Source of the DNA: FEB-25 sp963726315
GTDB taxonomy: Bacteria > Chloroflexota > Anaerolineae > Anaerolineales > UBA4823
Length of the DNA: 64,000 nucleotides
Assembly: GCA_963726315.1 (NCBI GenBank)
Contig: CAVSBZ010000003.1
Span: forward strand, 54,005 to 118,004
Direction of reading: 5' to 3'
How positions within the stretch are numbered: the first letter of the stretch is position 1; each line of letters starts with the position of its first letter. Below are positions 52,865 through 62,108 of the stretch, in pieces. Below the pieces are notes generated by a model. The model searched no databases and was not told the DNA's origin. It saw only the letters and a program-made list of their open reading frames with translations. Both the position numbers and the translations under genes were made by a program.

Positions 52865-52910
52865 GCAGGTAAATTGGAGTTGTAGACTGTTATGCTGGAT
52901 GACCTGGGTT

Positions 52911-53306
52911 TTATCTGCCGGTTAATGCGATTGCTTCGATCTCTATGGCGCCACCTTTGGGCAGGGCAGCAACTTGAACTGTCGATCGAGCAGGAGGGTC
53001 TGCTTGGAAGAATTCAGCATAAACGGCATTCATGCGGGTGAATTCGGCCATATCTTGAAGAAATACAGTGGTTTTAACGATTAAATCTAGCGATGATCCT
53101 GCTTCTTCAAGAATACACTGGATATTTTTCAAAGCCTGTCTGGTCTCACTCTCAATACCGCCTTCGATGATATTCCCGGTTTCTGGAATAATCCCCAGCT
53201 GACCCGCGGTAAAGATGAAGCTGCGTGTTTTAACACCGGCAGAATAGGGTCCGATCGCCTTCGGTGCACGATCAGTTTTGATAATATCTTTAATAGGCTC
53301 AGGCAT
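52911..53306 (-). CDS. ridA: RidA family reactive intermediate deaminase
   Basis: A 131-residue YjgF/RidA protein. It shows APKAIGPYSAGVKT, the SAGQLG-like TAGQLGIIPETG, and the C-terminal RSTVQVAALPKGGAIEIEAIA with the arginine (R of ARSTVQV) that contacts the 2-aminoacrylate-type substrate. RidA enzymes hydrolyse enamine/imine products of PLP enzymes. The gene lies 31 bases behind a creatininase-family gene. GAGGAG precedes the ATG. Confidence 0.94.
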   Translation of the reverse strand: MPEPIKDIIKTDRAPKAIGPYSAGVKTRSFIFTAGQLGIIPETGNIIEGGIESETRQALKNIQCILEEAGSSLDLIVKTTVFLQDMAEFTRMNAVYAEFFQADPPARSTVQVAALPKGGAIEIEAIALTGR

Positions 53307-53337
53307 TTTATCTCCTCAATTAAGATGTGCCGCGTAT

Positions 53338-54021
53338 TTACTCAAATTTCAACAACTGTAGAATGTCCTCGAGCGCAGCAGTAAATATTTCATTCATGAT
53401 GCTTTCCTCTACCTGGTAAGGTCCACCAAAAACACCATCCTGGTAGAGCTCTCGAGCCACTTTAGAATTAAGCAACCCTGGAATATGTGGAGGAACCTTT
53501 TCTCCTTCGGGGAGCTCACCAACACGCGTAAAATTGAACGCTTCGATCCAGGAGGCGTGGGATGAACGAAGACCATGATGCAACGCAACAGTTTCAACAC
53601 TGTGTGATTGCCACCAGGCGTACCAGGCGATTTGTAAGTGAGGTAAGGTGTTCGCCACTTCGTAAAGCCTGGCGCGAGCGGGATCATTCCCGCCATGACC
53701 ATTCAGGAAGAGCACACGCCGGAAACCCTGGTTGTAGGCACTGCGAACAATATCTTCCACTATGTCCAATAATGTTGTTGCTCGTAAACTAAAGCTGCCA
53801 GGATAATCCAGGAAATACGGCGAGATTCCATAATTGACGACTGGTGCCACCAATAATCTTGTTTGTTGGCTGGCGGCATCGGCTAATGCCAGCGGAATTT
53901 TGGAATCACACAAAATGCTTAAATAACCGTGCTGTTCACACGCTCCTAATACAAAGATCAGCTGGTCCTCATCCTGCAGATACTTCTCGACGTCAAACCA
54001 TGAACAGTCTTCGAACCTCAT
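53338..54021 (-). CDS. creatininase family metal amidohydrolase
   Basis: A 227-residue protein of the creatininase/FAPy-deformylase-like fold. Metal-binding motifs are seen: GACEQHGYLSILCDSK (Glu and His, about 27-42), FLNGHGGND (about 103-111) and HASWIEAFNFT (about 154). The usual second metal aspartate of the first motif (D-T) is in CDSK. Substrates in the family are cyclic amides and ring-opened purine-like compounds. It is co-transcribed with ridA from its own promoter at 54042-54069. Confidence 0.86.
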   Translation of the reverse strand: MRFEDCSWFDVEKYLQDEDQLIFVLGACEQHGYLSILCDSKIPLALADAASQQTRLLVAPVVNYGISPYFLDYPGSFSLRATTLLDIVEDIVRSAYNQGFRRVLFLNGHGGNDPARARLYEVANTLPHLQIAWYAWWQSHSVETVALHHGLRSSHASWIEAFNFTRVGELPEGEKVPPHIPGLLNSKVARELYQDGVFGGPYQVEESIMNEIFTAALEDILQLLKFE

Positions 54022-54041
54022 TATTGATATCCTCTGGCAAA

Positions 54042-54069
54042 ATTATACATCGTACAGGAATAAATTCAA
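54042..54069 (-). promoter_or_regulatory. promoter of the creatininase/ridA operon
   Basis: On the minus strand TTGAAT (54069-54064) and a perfect TATAAT (54047-54042) are separated by 16 bases. The start codon (54021) lies 20 bases downstream of the -10 box. Confidence 0.65.
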
Positions 54070-54125
54070 AACATTGAGCCATTTTATCAGGATGTTATCA
54101 TCCGAAACATGTGATTTTAGATAAG

Positions 54126-54153
54126 TTGACATGATTTTCACTTATGGTAAAAT
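54126..54153 (+). promoter_or_regulatory. promoter of nuoA
   Basis: A consensus TTGACA (54126-54131) and TAAAAT (54148-54153) are separated by 16 bases, about 92 bases before the nuoA ATG. Confidence 0.68.
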
Positions 54154-54245
54154 TACCGCGTTAAACCCACAGTGCCTGCTAAAGCACTTACTTATTGAAT
54201 AGTATTGGGAGAACGAAATTAATTCCCATATACAGGAGAAGAACC

Positions 54246-54602
54246 ATGCAGAGTGATTGGCTTTTTATTGGTCTATTTCTGCTCATCGTTGCTTTATTTC
54301 CTGGAGCACCAATTTTTTTAGCAGGTTTAATTGGTCCTCATAGACCAAGCACCCCAAAAGCCCAAACATATGAATGTGGTATAGAAACCGTCGGGGAAAC
54401 ATGGGTCCAATTCAGGGTGCAGTACTACATTTTTGCGTTAACGTTCCTCGTATTTGACGTCGAGCTGGTATTCCTTTTCCCATGGGCGGTTGCGTTTGGA
54501 CAGCTCTCGTTATTCGGGGTATTGTCTGGGGTTATATTTATCCTCATCTTATTTGCTGAATTATTAGCTGCCTGGCGTAAAGGCGTTTTGGAGTGGGCGT
54601 AG
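54246..54602 (+). CDS. nuoA: NADH-quinone oxidoreductase subunit A
   Basis: A 118-residue complex I membrane subunit with three helices (about 4-26, 62-84, 92-112). The conserved YECGIET (about 41-47) and LVFDVELVFLFPWA (about 72-85) are intact, including the key acidic residues. ATG 54246 has AGGAG, so the longer frame from 54195 is rejected. A terminator follows directly, and the next gene is nuoH, not nuoB. Confidence 0.95.
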   Translation: MQSDWLFIGLFLLIVALFPGAPIFLAGLIGPHRPSTPKAQTYECGIETVGETWVQFRVQYYIFALTFLVFDVELVFLFPWAVAFGQLSLFGVLSGVIFILILFAELLAAWRKGVLEWA

Positions 54603-54624
54603 GTTCTATGGTCAGGAAAAATAT

Positions 54625-54658
54625 AAAGGCTGATGGAAGGTACCCTCAGCCTTTTCTT
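54625..54658 (+). terminator. terminator between nuoA and nuoH
   Basis: A 9-bp stem (54625-54633 with 54646-54654) runs into TTTTCTTT. It would separate nuoA from nuoH, although the two subunits belong to one complex. Confidence 0.7.
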
Positions 54659-54705
54659 TGTCGCTTAACCGAACACAATGTATTGATCCTATTTAGGAGA
54701 GCAGG

Positions 54706-55660
54706 ATGAATTTCTTAAGCGATCCGATTACGTATATTGGGAATTGGCTGGGTAATCTATTGCTTGGTCTGGGATTATCCCAGACCGCTGTCACGGTGAT
54801 CATCACATTCATCGCAGCCGGACTGGTGGGAATGTTTGGTTTTTCCCTGGTGATCTTCACCATCTGGCTCGAGCGTAAACTCTATGCACGTATCCAGGAT
54901 CGGCTTGGACCCAACCGTGTAGGTCCCTGGGGCATCTTCCAAACGTTTCCCGATATGGTAAAAATTTTCACCAAGGAATACATTACCCCACAAGGCGCGG
55001 ATAAAGTAGCATACAACCTGGCGCCAATTTTATCTGTGTCTGCAGTGCTATTGATTTGGGCAGTGCTACCCTTTGCTAAAACCATTGTAGGTACGGATGT
55101 AAATGTAGGGGTACTGTATATTGTCGCCATGGGGGGGATTGGCGCACTGGGAATAATCCTGGCTGGCTGGTCATCCAATAATAAATATTCACTCATAGGC
55201 GCATTTCGTGCGGTTGCGCAGATTGTATCGTATGAAGTGCCGATGGTTTTAGCTTTGTTGGTCCCTGTTTTATTGGGTCGTACGATGGGATTGAACAGTC
55301 TGGTTAATGAACAGAGCGTTTGGTTCATCATTATGTCACCCATCGCTGCGTTCATCTTCTTCACCAGCTCAATAGCTGAAACGGGTCGGGCACCGTTCGA
55401 CCTGCTTGAGGCTGAATCCGAGCTTGTTGCCGGTTATCAAACCGAGTACTCTGGTCTAAAATTTGGAATGTTCTATGTGGGAGAATTCCTACACGCTTTT
55501 ACCATCTCTGCTCTAACAGCAGCCTTATTCCTGGGGGGCTGGCGGGGACCTGGCGCTGAGCAGATCCCCATTCTTGGGGTAGCCTGGTTCTTCATCAAGG
55601 CATTTATGGTTTACTTCGTCGTTGCGTTGATCAGGATATCCATGCCGCGTTTGAGAATTC
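54706..55660 (+). CDS. nuoH: NADH-quinone oxidoreductase subunit H (3' truncated at the joint)
   Basis: About 317 residues of the proton-channel subunit H. The family pattern is clear: ERKLYARIQDRLGPNRVGPWG (about 51-71), QIVSYEVPM, the quinone-site AETGRAPFDLLEAESELVAGY (about 225-245) and FFIKAFMVYFVVALIRISMPRLRI. The normal C-terminus, which continues from MPRxRxD for about 40-60 more residues, is absent. After ILE of LRI the sequence changes to a piece of hdrA in a different style of DNA. The first 950 bases have no frame problems. AGGAG precedes the ATG. Confidence 0.93.
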
Positions 55661-55670
55661 GGGGGCGGGG
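55651..55670. other. joint between two unrelated DNA segments
   Basis: The nuoH frame leaves its family after LRI, and the hdrA frame begins with the GGGVAG of its FAD motif. Both genes are incomplete here. Third-position G+C rises visibly from this point. The joint contains GAATTC (55655-55660), an EcoRI site, but such sites also occur elsewhere in the window. Confidence 0.8.
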
Positions 55671-57639
55671 TGGCCGGGATCCAGGCCGCCCTGGATTTGG
55701 CGGACAGCGGCTACAAGGTTTATCTGGTGGAAAAGGAACCCAGCATCGGCGGCCGCATGGCCCAGATCGACAAGACCTTCCCCACCATGGACTGCTCCAT
55801 CTGTATCCTGGCCCCCAAGATGTCCGAGGTCGGCCGGCATCCCAATATTGAACTATTGACCCTGAGCGAGATCGAACAGGTGGACGGCTACGTGGGCAAT
55901 TTTACAGGTTCGGGTCCGCAGGAAAGCCCGCTTTGTCACCGATTCCTGTACGGCCTGCGGGGACTGCGCCAAGGTCTGTCCCCAGGTGGCCCCGGATGAA
56001 TTCAATGCCGGACTCTCCATGCGCCGGGCCATTTATATGTCTTTTGCCCAGGCCGTGCCTTCCACCTATCCGAATCGACATGGACCTGTGCCTGAACAAA
56101 CACGGCATCGTGGCCTGCGACAAATGCTTTCAGGCCTGCCAGCGACAATGCATCGACTATTCCCAGAAGGACGAAATCCTGACACCTGGAGGTGGGGACG
56201 ATTGTCGTGGCCACCGGGGTGGACGTGTATGACCCGACGCCCCTGACCGAATTCGGCTACCGGAAGTTCCCCAATGTCATCACCAGTCTGGAATTCGAAC
56301 GTCTGATCAATGCCGGCGGGCCTTCCGGCGGGAACCTGATCCGGCCTTCGGACCAGCAGATCCCCAAAACCGTGGCCTTTCTGCAATGTATCGGCTCCCG
56401 TTCCAAACGTTCCAATATTTATTGCAGCAATATCTGCTGCATGAATACCATCAAAGACGCCCTGCTGATCAAGGAACACTGGCCGGAAACCAAAATCATG
56501 GTTTTTTATATCGATATCCGGGCCTTCGGAAAGGATTTGAAGACCTGTTCCAGCGGGCCAGGCGGGAAGGGGTCTGCTTTCATCCGGGGGGTCCCGGGGG
56601 AGATCATCGAGGATCCGGAGACCAAGATCTGACCCTGATCGGTGAAAACACCCTTCTTTCCCAGCTCTATCGGTATGAAGTGGATATGGCCATCCTTTCC
56701 GTGGGAATCGAACCCCGGAAAGACAGCCCGGTCATCCAGCGGCTGTTGAACCTGTCCTGTCGCGTCGGACGGTTTTTTCCTGGAAGCCCATCCCAAGCTG
56801 CGCCCGGTGGACACTCCCACCGGCGGCATCTTTCTGGCCGGTTGTGCCGAAGGACCCAAGGACATCAAGGATTCGGTCACCCAGGCCAGTGCCGCCGCTT
56901 CCCGGGCCAATATCCTCATGTCCCAGGGCAAGGTCAAGGTGGAGGCCATTACCGCCGCAGGTGGATGAAACGCTGTGCCAGGGCTGCGGCATGTGTGTCA
57001 AGGTCTGCCCTTATTCGGCCATTCGGCAGGACCCGGAAACCAAATCGCGCCAGGTGACCCAGGCCTCCTGCGCCGGGTGCGGGACCTGCGTGGCCGAATG
57101 TCCTTTTCGGCCATCACCCAGCGACATTTCACGGATCACAGATCCTGGCCCAGATCGATGCCATCACCGAAGAAACACCCGAACAAAAGGCCGTGGCTTT
57201 CTGCTGCAACTGGTGTTCCTATGCCGGGGCCGATTTTGCCGGGGTCAGCCGGATGCAGTATCCGGCCCTCGGTCCGCATCATCCGCACCATGTGTTCCGG
57301 ACGCATCAGCACCGAATTTATCGAATATGCCTTTCGACGGGGGGCGGCCGCCGTCCTGGTTTCGGGCTGCCATATCGGCGACTGCCATTATATCAATGCC
57401 AACCATCAGACCGAGAAGCGGGTCAAAAAGGTCTGGAAAAAAATGGAGCGTCTGGGGCTGGATCAAAACCGCCTCCAGTTGGCCTGGATCAGCGCCGCCG
57501 AGGGCAACCAGTTCTCCAAAAAGATCAAGGAAATGGACGAGATCATCGGCAGGGTGACGCCGCGAGGAGATTGAAAAAACCAAAGCCGTTTTGGTCCCCG
57601 AAGAAAAAAGAAAGGCGGAAGGAAGAAGCGAAGGAATAG
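55661..57639 (+). CDS. hdrA: heterodisulfide reductase subunit A with fused MvhD-like part (5' truncated, many frameshifts)
   Basis: Reading across frames gives an HdrA-type flavoprotein of about 655 residues. The order is: FAD motif GGGVAGIQAALDLAD, the iron-sulfur insert with CSICILAPKM, TACGDCAKVCP (ferredoxin-like), CDKCFQACQ, CIGSRSKRSNIYCSNICC, then two 4Fe-4S motifs CQGCGMCVKVCP and CAGCGTCVAECP. It ends with an MvhD-like part (CCNWCSYAGAD, SGCHIGDCHY). At least twelve single-base indels break it, near 55905, 56068, 56184, 56536, 56580, 56625, 56765, 56957, 57108, 57143, 57268 and 57563. HdrA bifurcates electrons between ferredoxin and a disulfide or other acceptor. The start is lost at the joint. 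Confidence 0.85.
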
Positions 57640-57686
57640 AAATCCGTCACCCCATTACCCTTCTCTGTTTGCGAGGTAGTAAAATC

Positions 57687-58155
57687 ATGATTAAAAGCAT
57701 CTGGGAACTGTTTAACAAAGAAGACCTTTTTGAATGCTATCAGTGCGCCCGGTGCACCGGAAGCTGCCCCGCGGCCATGGTCATGACATTCCTACGGCCC
57801 GCGGGAGACCTTGCTGCGCTGCCTGAATCTGGGGCAGGAGGCGGTGATCAACGATGAACGGGTCTGGTACTGCACCACCTGCCATGTCTGTGAGGACCGC
57901 TGTCCTCAGGAAATCATATTTCCGAATCTGCTGACGGCCATCTGTAACCTGGCCGCTCAACGGGGGAATTTGCCTGAAAAAATAAAATTCGGAGTGGATC
58001 TGGTGGCCAAGACCGGCCGGACCCTGGTGGTTTCTGACAAGGTCCACAGGGACCGGCAGAAGCTGTCCCTGCCCCCCTTAAGTCCCCTGGAGGTGGATGA
58101 GATCGAGGGCATTTTAAAGAAGACCGGATTAAACGAGGATATCGAGCTGAGTTAA
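57687..58155 (+). CDS. hdrC: heterodisulfide reductase subunit C (one frameshift)
   Basis: About 155 residues with two 4Fe-4S motifs, CYQCARCTGSCPA (about 18-30) and CTTCHVCEDRCPQ (about 63-75). One extra base near 57790 (CATTCCTACGG) changes frame between them; without it YGPRETLL is read, as in other HdrC. HdrC passes electrons between HdrA and HdrB. ATG 57687 follows GAGGT. The hdrB gene starts two bases after its stop. Confidence 0.85.
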
Positions 58156-58156
58156 G

Positions 58157-59055
58157 ATGAAATACGCCCTCTTTTTAGGATGTGTGATCCCGGTGAAGTA
58201 TCCGGGGTTTGAAAAGGCCACCCGCGAGGTGTTAAAGGCCCTGGACGTGGAACTGCTGGACCTGCCTTTTTCCTGCTGCCCGGCGCCGACCCAACTGAAG
58301 CTGGTCCATTCGACAGTTGGCTGGCCCTGGCGGCCCGAAACCTCTGCCTGGCCGAAGAGGCCGGGGTGAACATCGTATCCATCTGCAACGGATGTGTGAA
58401 TACCCTGAAAGAGGCCAACCTGGCGCTAAAGAATGATCTCCAGCGTAGGAGTCGGGTCAACGAAGTGCTTCAGGAATTCGGCCATACTTATCAGGGAACC
58501 ATCGAGGTCAAGCATCTCCTGGATGTCCTGTATCAGGACCTGGGGTTGGACCGCCTGGGCGAACGAGCCGTTCATTCCTTGAACCGGATCCGGATCGGCT
58601 GCCATTACGGCTGCCACCTCTACCGCCCGCCCCGCTTGATGTATCCGGAGAATTTATCCGAAGCCGCCAGTTATGTGCCCAAAAGCATGGACCATATTCT
58701 GGCTCTGTTAGGGGCCGAGCCGGTCGAATATTCCCGAAAATTTCTCTGCTGCGGATCGGCCCTGGGGACCAATCTGGATCAGGAGGCGGCCAATGAGATC
58801 ACCCGGGAAAAACTCCAGCACATGAAAAAACATCATATCCAGGCCGTTGCCGTGGGCTGCCCCTCGTGCTTCTCTCAGTTTGACCGCGGGCAGATGATGC
58901 TGGAACGCAAGTACCATGACGGATTCAACCTGCCGACTTTCCATATTTCCCAGCTTCTCGGACTGGCCTTCGGCTTGGATCGAAGCCTTTTGGGCCTTAA
59001 GGACCACCGGATCAGTCTGGAGCCGATCTTGAAACAAATTGCTTCCGGTGCTTGA
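58157..59055 (+). CDS. hdrB: heterodisulfide reductase subunit B (one frameshift)
   Basis: About 300 residues of the CCG-domain subunit that carries the non-cubane iron-sulfur centres. The N-terminal motif is LFLGCVIPVKYPGFE, with FSCCPAP near 37-43, CNGCVNTL near 78, then GCHYGCHLYRPP and LCCGSALG, and GCPSCFSQFD for the second CCG motif. A missing base near 58308-58311 splits it inside LVHFDSW. In sulfate reducers HdrABC usually works with a hydrogenase or formate dehydrogenase. hypE lies 3 kb downstream, but no hydrogenase structural gene is seen. Confidence 0.85.
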
Positions 59056-59149
59056 CAACGACGGGGTCGGTGACTAATTTTTGAGTTAGGCAGGCTGGAA
59101 AACGAATAAAAATCAAAAATAATTATTACGAAAAAGAGAGGATTCAATT

Positions 59150-59472
59150 ATGTTGACAGTAACCGAACAGGCCCAAGACGCGTTTAAGGATTATTTTGCC
59201 AAGCAAAATGTAAATTCGCCCATTCGTATATTTCTTAAGTCAGGGTGGGTGATCGGGGCCTTCATTGGCCTTGGCTCTGGATGAGTCAAAAGAATTCGGA
59301 TAACGTGTTTGAGATCAACGGACTGACCTATCTGGTCGATAAAGCCTTGGAGGAACAAGCCAAAGAAATAAAAGTGGACTACGTAAACCAGTGGGGCCGG
59401 GCGGGCTTTAGTGTTACCTCCGATGTCAGCCTCGGCGGTGGGGCCACTTGCGGCAGCTCCTGCAGTTGTTAA
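59150..59472 (+). CDS. HesB/IscA-like selenoprotein (two frameshifts)
   Basis: The frame from ATG 59150 (MLTVTEQAQDAFKDYF, then SPIRIFLKSGG) leads after one extra T (59246) to an in-frame TGA (59250-59252) followed by SGPSLALALDE. After one extra A in the run at 59288-59291 it continues with NSDNVFEINGLTYLVDK and ends CGSSCSC. The TGA falls at the position where HesB-like proteins of sulfate reducers carry selenocysteine. A short stem GGGGCC/GGCCTT just behind it could be part of a SECIS. The role is probably iron-sulfur or redox related. It lies 95 bases behind hdrB. Confidence 0.78.
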
Positions 59473-59488
59473 TGCAGGTTTATAGCTT

Positions 59489-59533
59489 AAAAAACAACAG
59501 CCCGGTCATTTCCCAGCCGGGCTGTTGTTTTTT
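59489..59533 (+). terminator. terminator of the hdr/HesB operon
   Basis: An 11-bp G+C-rich stem (59495-59505 with 59517-59527) is flanked by A6 and T6, 17 bases behind the HesB stop. Confidence 0.88.
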
Positions 59534-59779
59534 GCTGAGCCTTTGATTCCGGTACACCGCCTTCTTCCGTCCGGGTCCTGGAAAGTTCCCGGTTGTCCCA
59601 AATAAACCCCGCCGAACACCTTCCTAAACCCTGCCAAAAAACCTTGACAAAATAGATTGGAGCCAATACATTCAGCCCATTTAGCCTGGACCGGGGGTGA
59701 CGGACCTGTGACTTTTTGCGAGGTTGTCATTAGGGTATTCCCCCTCCCTGAATACCGGGCCTGGGGTTGGGAGACCTGG

Positions 59780-60094
59780 ATGGATGAGCCGGAATACACC
59801 GAAGAGCATTTGAGCCCTTTAATCGCGCTGAAAAATGAAATCCTGGAAGTCATGAATTCGTTGCGGCAAACCCAGGAGCAACTTCAGTCGGGCCAGGATG
59901 TGCCTAATGAACGAATCAAATCCCTGTTGGCCCGGGGTGAGGCCCTGGCCCAACAAATCAGCGTGCTCCCCGGCATGGAGCAGGCCGGCCAGGAACTGGC
60001 CGAGCATATCGGTAAAATCGGTAAAGCCATATTGGATTTAAAAAATTTTGACGCCCTAAAGAAAGAAAACCTGGTCGCCGGGGTTAAATTTTAG
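59780..60094 (+). CDS. small helical hypothetical protein (104 aa)
   Basis: A charged, mostly helical protein beginning MDEPEYTEEHLSPLIALKN, with heptad-like leucines (EVMNSLRQTQEQLQ, LLARGEALAQQIS). There is no signal peptide or membrane segment. GGGAG lies six bases before ATG 59780; the frame opens further upstream (59657) but that part has no support. I do not recognise the family. Confidence 0.55.
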   Translation: MDEPEYTEEHLSPLIALKNEILEVMNSLRQTQEQLQSGQDVPNERIKSLLARGEALAQQISVLPGMEQAGQELAEHIGKIGKAILDLKNFDALKKENLVAGVKF

Positions 60095-60260
60095 CCGTTC
60101 CTTTTCCCTTTCCTTTACATCCTGCCTCAGGGGTCCCCTCAGCCCTATTTATTGGGGATTGTTTTTTTTTATAAGATGTGATAAACAATATAAAATTTTA
60201 TCCTTATCCGCGGCAGTTCCGACTGGATGAAATACTAACCAAACGGCGAAGGATCGATAA

Positions 60261-61990
60261 ATGAAACCAAAGCCAAGGATCGGCTGTCACTTTGTGTGGG
60301 TTGTTTTTTTTACCCTGACCCTGTTTCCGGGAACCGCTCTTTCAGCCGCCTCCGCGCCGGTCGGGGCTGTTTCCCCTCTTTTCAGCCGAGCGCCTGGAAA
60401 CCGTCAAGACTTCCCCCGCCTGACCGGGTCAAAATATGGACCTCGACCGGGAAGAGGCCCTGCTGGAAGAGCCGGTGAACGAATTGCCTCCGGTGATCCG
60501 GCCCTCCCAGGAGGAGATCCGGAAAAAGGTGATTCTGGAGTGGCGGGAACTGCAGAAGGGCCTGACTCCGGAATCCGAACCGGCCAATGATATTCCCCTC
60601 GTGATCAATGAACAGGTGGAATATTTCCTGGATTATTTTCAGACCAAGATCCCTAAACGGTTTCCCTCTGGCTTTCCCGTTCCGGCCGGTATATCCCCAT
60701 GATCAAGAAGGTATTGAACGAACAGGGACTCCCGGAAGATTTGATCTATCTGGCCATGATTGAAAGCGGGTTCAGTAATAAGGCCTATTCCCGGGCCCAG
60801 GCCGCGGGCATGTGGCAATTCATCCGGGAAACCGGGCAACGGTATGGCCTTAAAGTCAATTCCTGGGTGGATGAACGGAAGGACCCCGTTAAGTCCACTC
60901 AGGCCGCCGCCCGGCATTTGTCCGATCTTATTTAAGCGATTCGGTTCCTGGTATTTAGCCGCCGCCGGGTACAATGCCGGAGAAGGGAAAATCACCCGGG
61001 CGCTGGCCATGTATAATGCCCAGGACTATTGGGAAATCACCGCCGATCACCGCAGCTACATCAAGGATGAGACCAAACAATACGTTCCTAAAATGATCGC
61101 CGCCGCCTTGATTGCCAAGGAACCGGAGAAATACGGCTTCCATGGCATTACCTACCAGCCTCCCCTGGCCTATGAGGAGGTGACCCTCCCGGCCGCCATA
61201 GAATTAAAAGACGTGGCCTCCGCCTCCGGGGTGGAACTCAGCCTCCTGGTGGATTTGAATCCGGAATTAAAACGCTGGATCACCCCCCCCGGCGAATCCG
61301 AATACCGGCTGCGCGTCCCCCCCGGGTCCAAGGAACGCCTCATGGAAAATTATGCCCAACTGATAAAAGCCAAAGCCCCGGCCCGTCTACGCCCACCACA
61401 AAGTGAAGCAGGGAGAGCGTTTCTCTGCCATTGCCCGCAAATACGGGGTCAAAGCCGCCACCATTGCCCGGGTCAACCGGGTTAAATTAGCCACCTATCC
61501 CGCCGCCGGCACCCTTCTGCTGATCCCCCAGAAAGGGTTTCCTGAGGAGCCGCCCATGGGGGATCTCGACGGAAATAATGGAAACGGGTCCTCTTTGAAA
61601 TCCAAGCGATCGGGAAATTCGAAAACGGTCCGGTCGGTGGAACGACCGGCGAACAAGAACCAGGGCGACGAACGGCAACCTATCCGTTACCGGGTCAAGA
61701 AAGGGGATACGTTATTCTCCATTGCCCAGGCGTTTGAAATCACTGTGGACCAGATTAAGAAATGGAACCCCAAAGAAAGTAATAAAATCCAAGCCGGGAG
61801 AACCTTGACCCTGTATGGGTCCAAAGCCTCCGGAGAAGAAAAAAGCAAACCGGAAGGCGGGAAAAAGATCAAGAACTCCCATCGAAAATCCCTGGTCCGG
61901 GCCGATTTGTCGCCTAAATCGCCATCCGTTAAAAAACAGGCCCGCAAACGGATCCGAACCGTGGCCAAAGGGCCCAAGGATTCGGATTAG
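60261..61990 (+). CDS. mltD: membrane-bound lytic murein transglycosylase D-like protein with LysM repeats (frameshifted)
   Basis: Joined across frames: a signal peptide (WVVFFTLTLFPGTALSAASA), a linker, then a goose-lysozyme-like transglycosylase domain with catalytic glutamate in AMIESGFSNKAYS, AAGMWQFIRETGQRYGL and AAGYNAGEGKITRAL. Two LysM peptidoglycan-binding repeats follow (KQGERFSAIARKYGV; RVKKGDTLFSIAQAFEI), with a basic tail. Frame changes are near 60380, 60425, 60665, 60932 and 61385. It cuts glycan strands in the periplasm. A length of about 575 residues fits MltD relatives of Desulfobacterota. Confidence 0.83.
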
Positions 61991-62108
61991 ATCCGCCAAC
62001 GCCTTCAATAAAGAAATCGGTTCTCCCGTTTTGATCCCGAAGCCGTTGAATCCGACTCTCCTGAGAAACAACCCCCCATCCCGACCCCGGGGATACCAGG
62101 AATGACCC

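Noticed and set aside
55655..55660. EcoRI site as proof of a cloning joint
   Set aside because: GAATTC also occurs at about 2703, 9021, 56255 and 58474, so its presence at the joint may be chance.
56506..56949. Minus-strand open frame of 147 codons opposite hdrA
   Set aside because: It is a shadow of the frameshifted hdrA gene, and the plus-strand motifs explain this DNA.
55661..57639. Programmed frameshifting in hdrA
   Set aside because: There are too many shifts, in both directions and without slippery sites; errors or decay explain them better.
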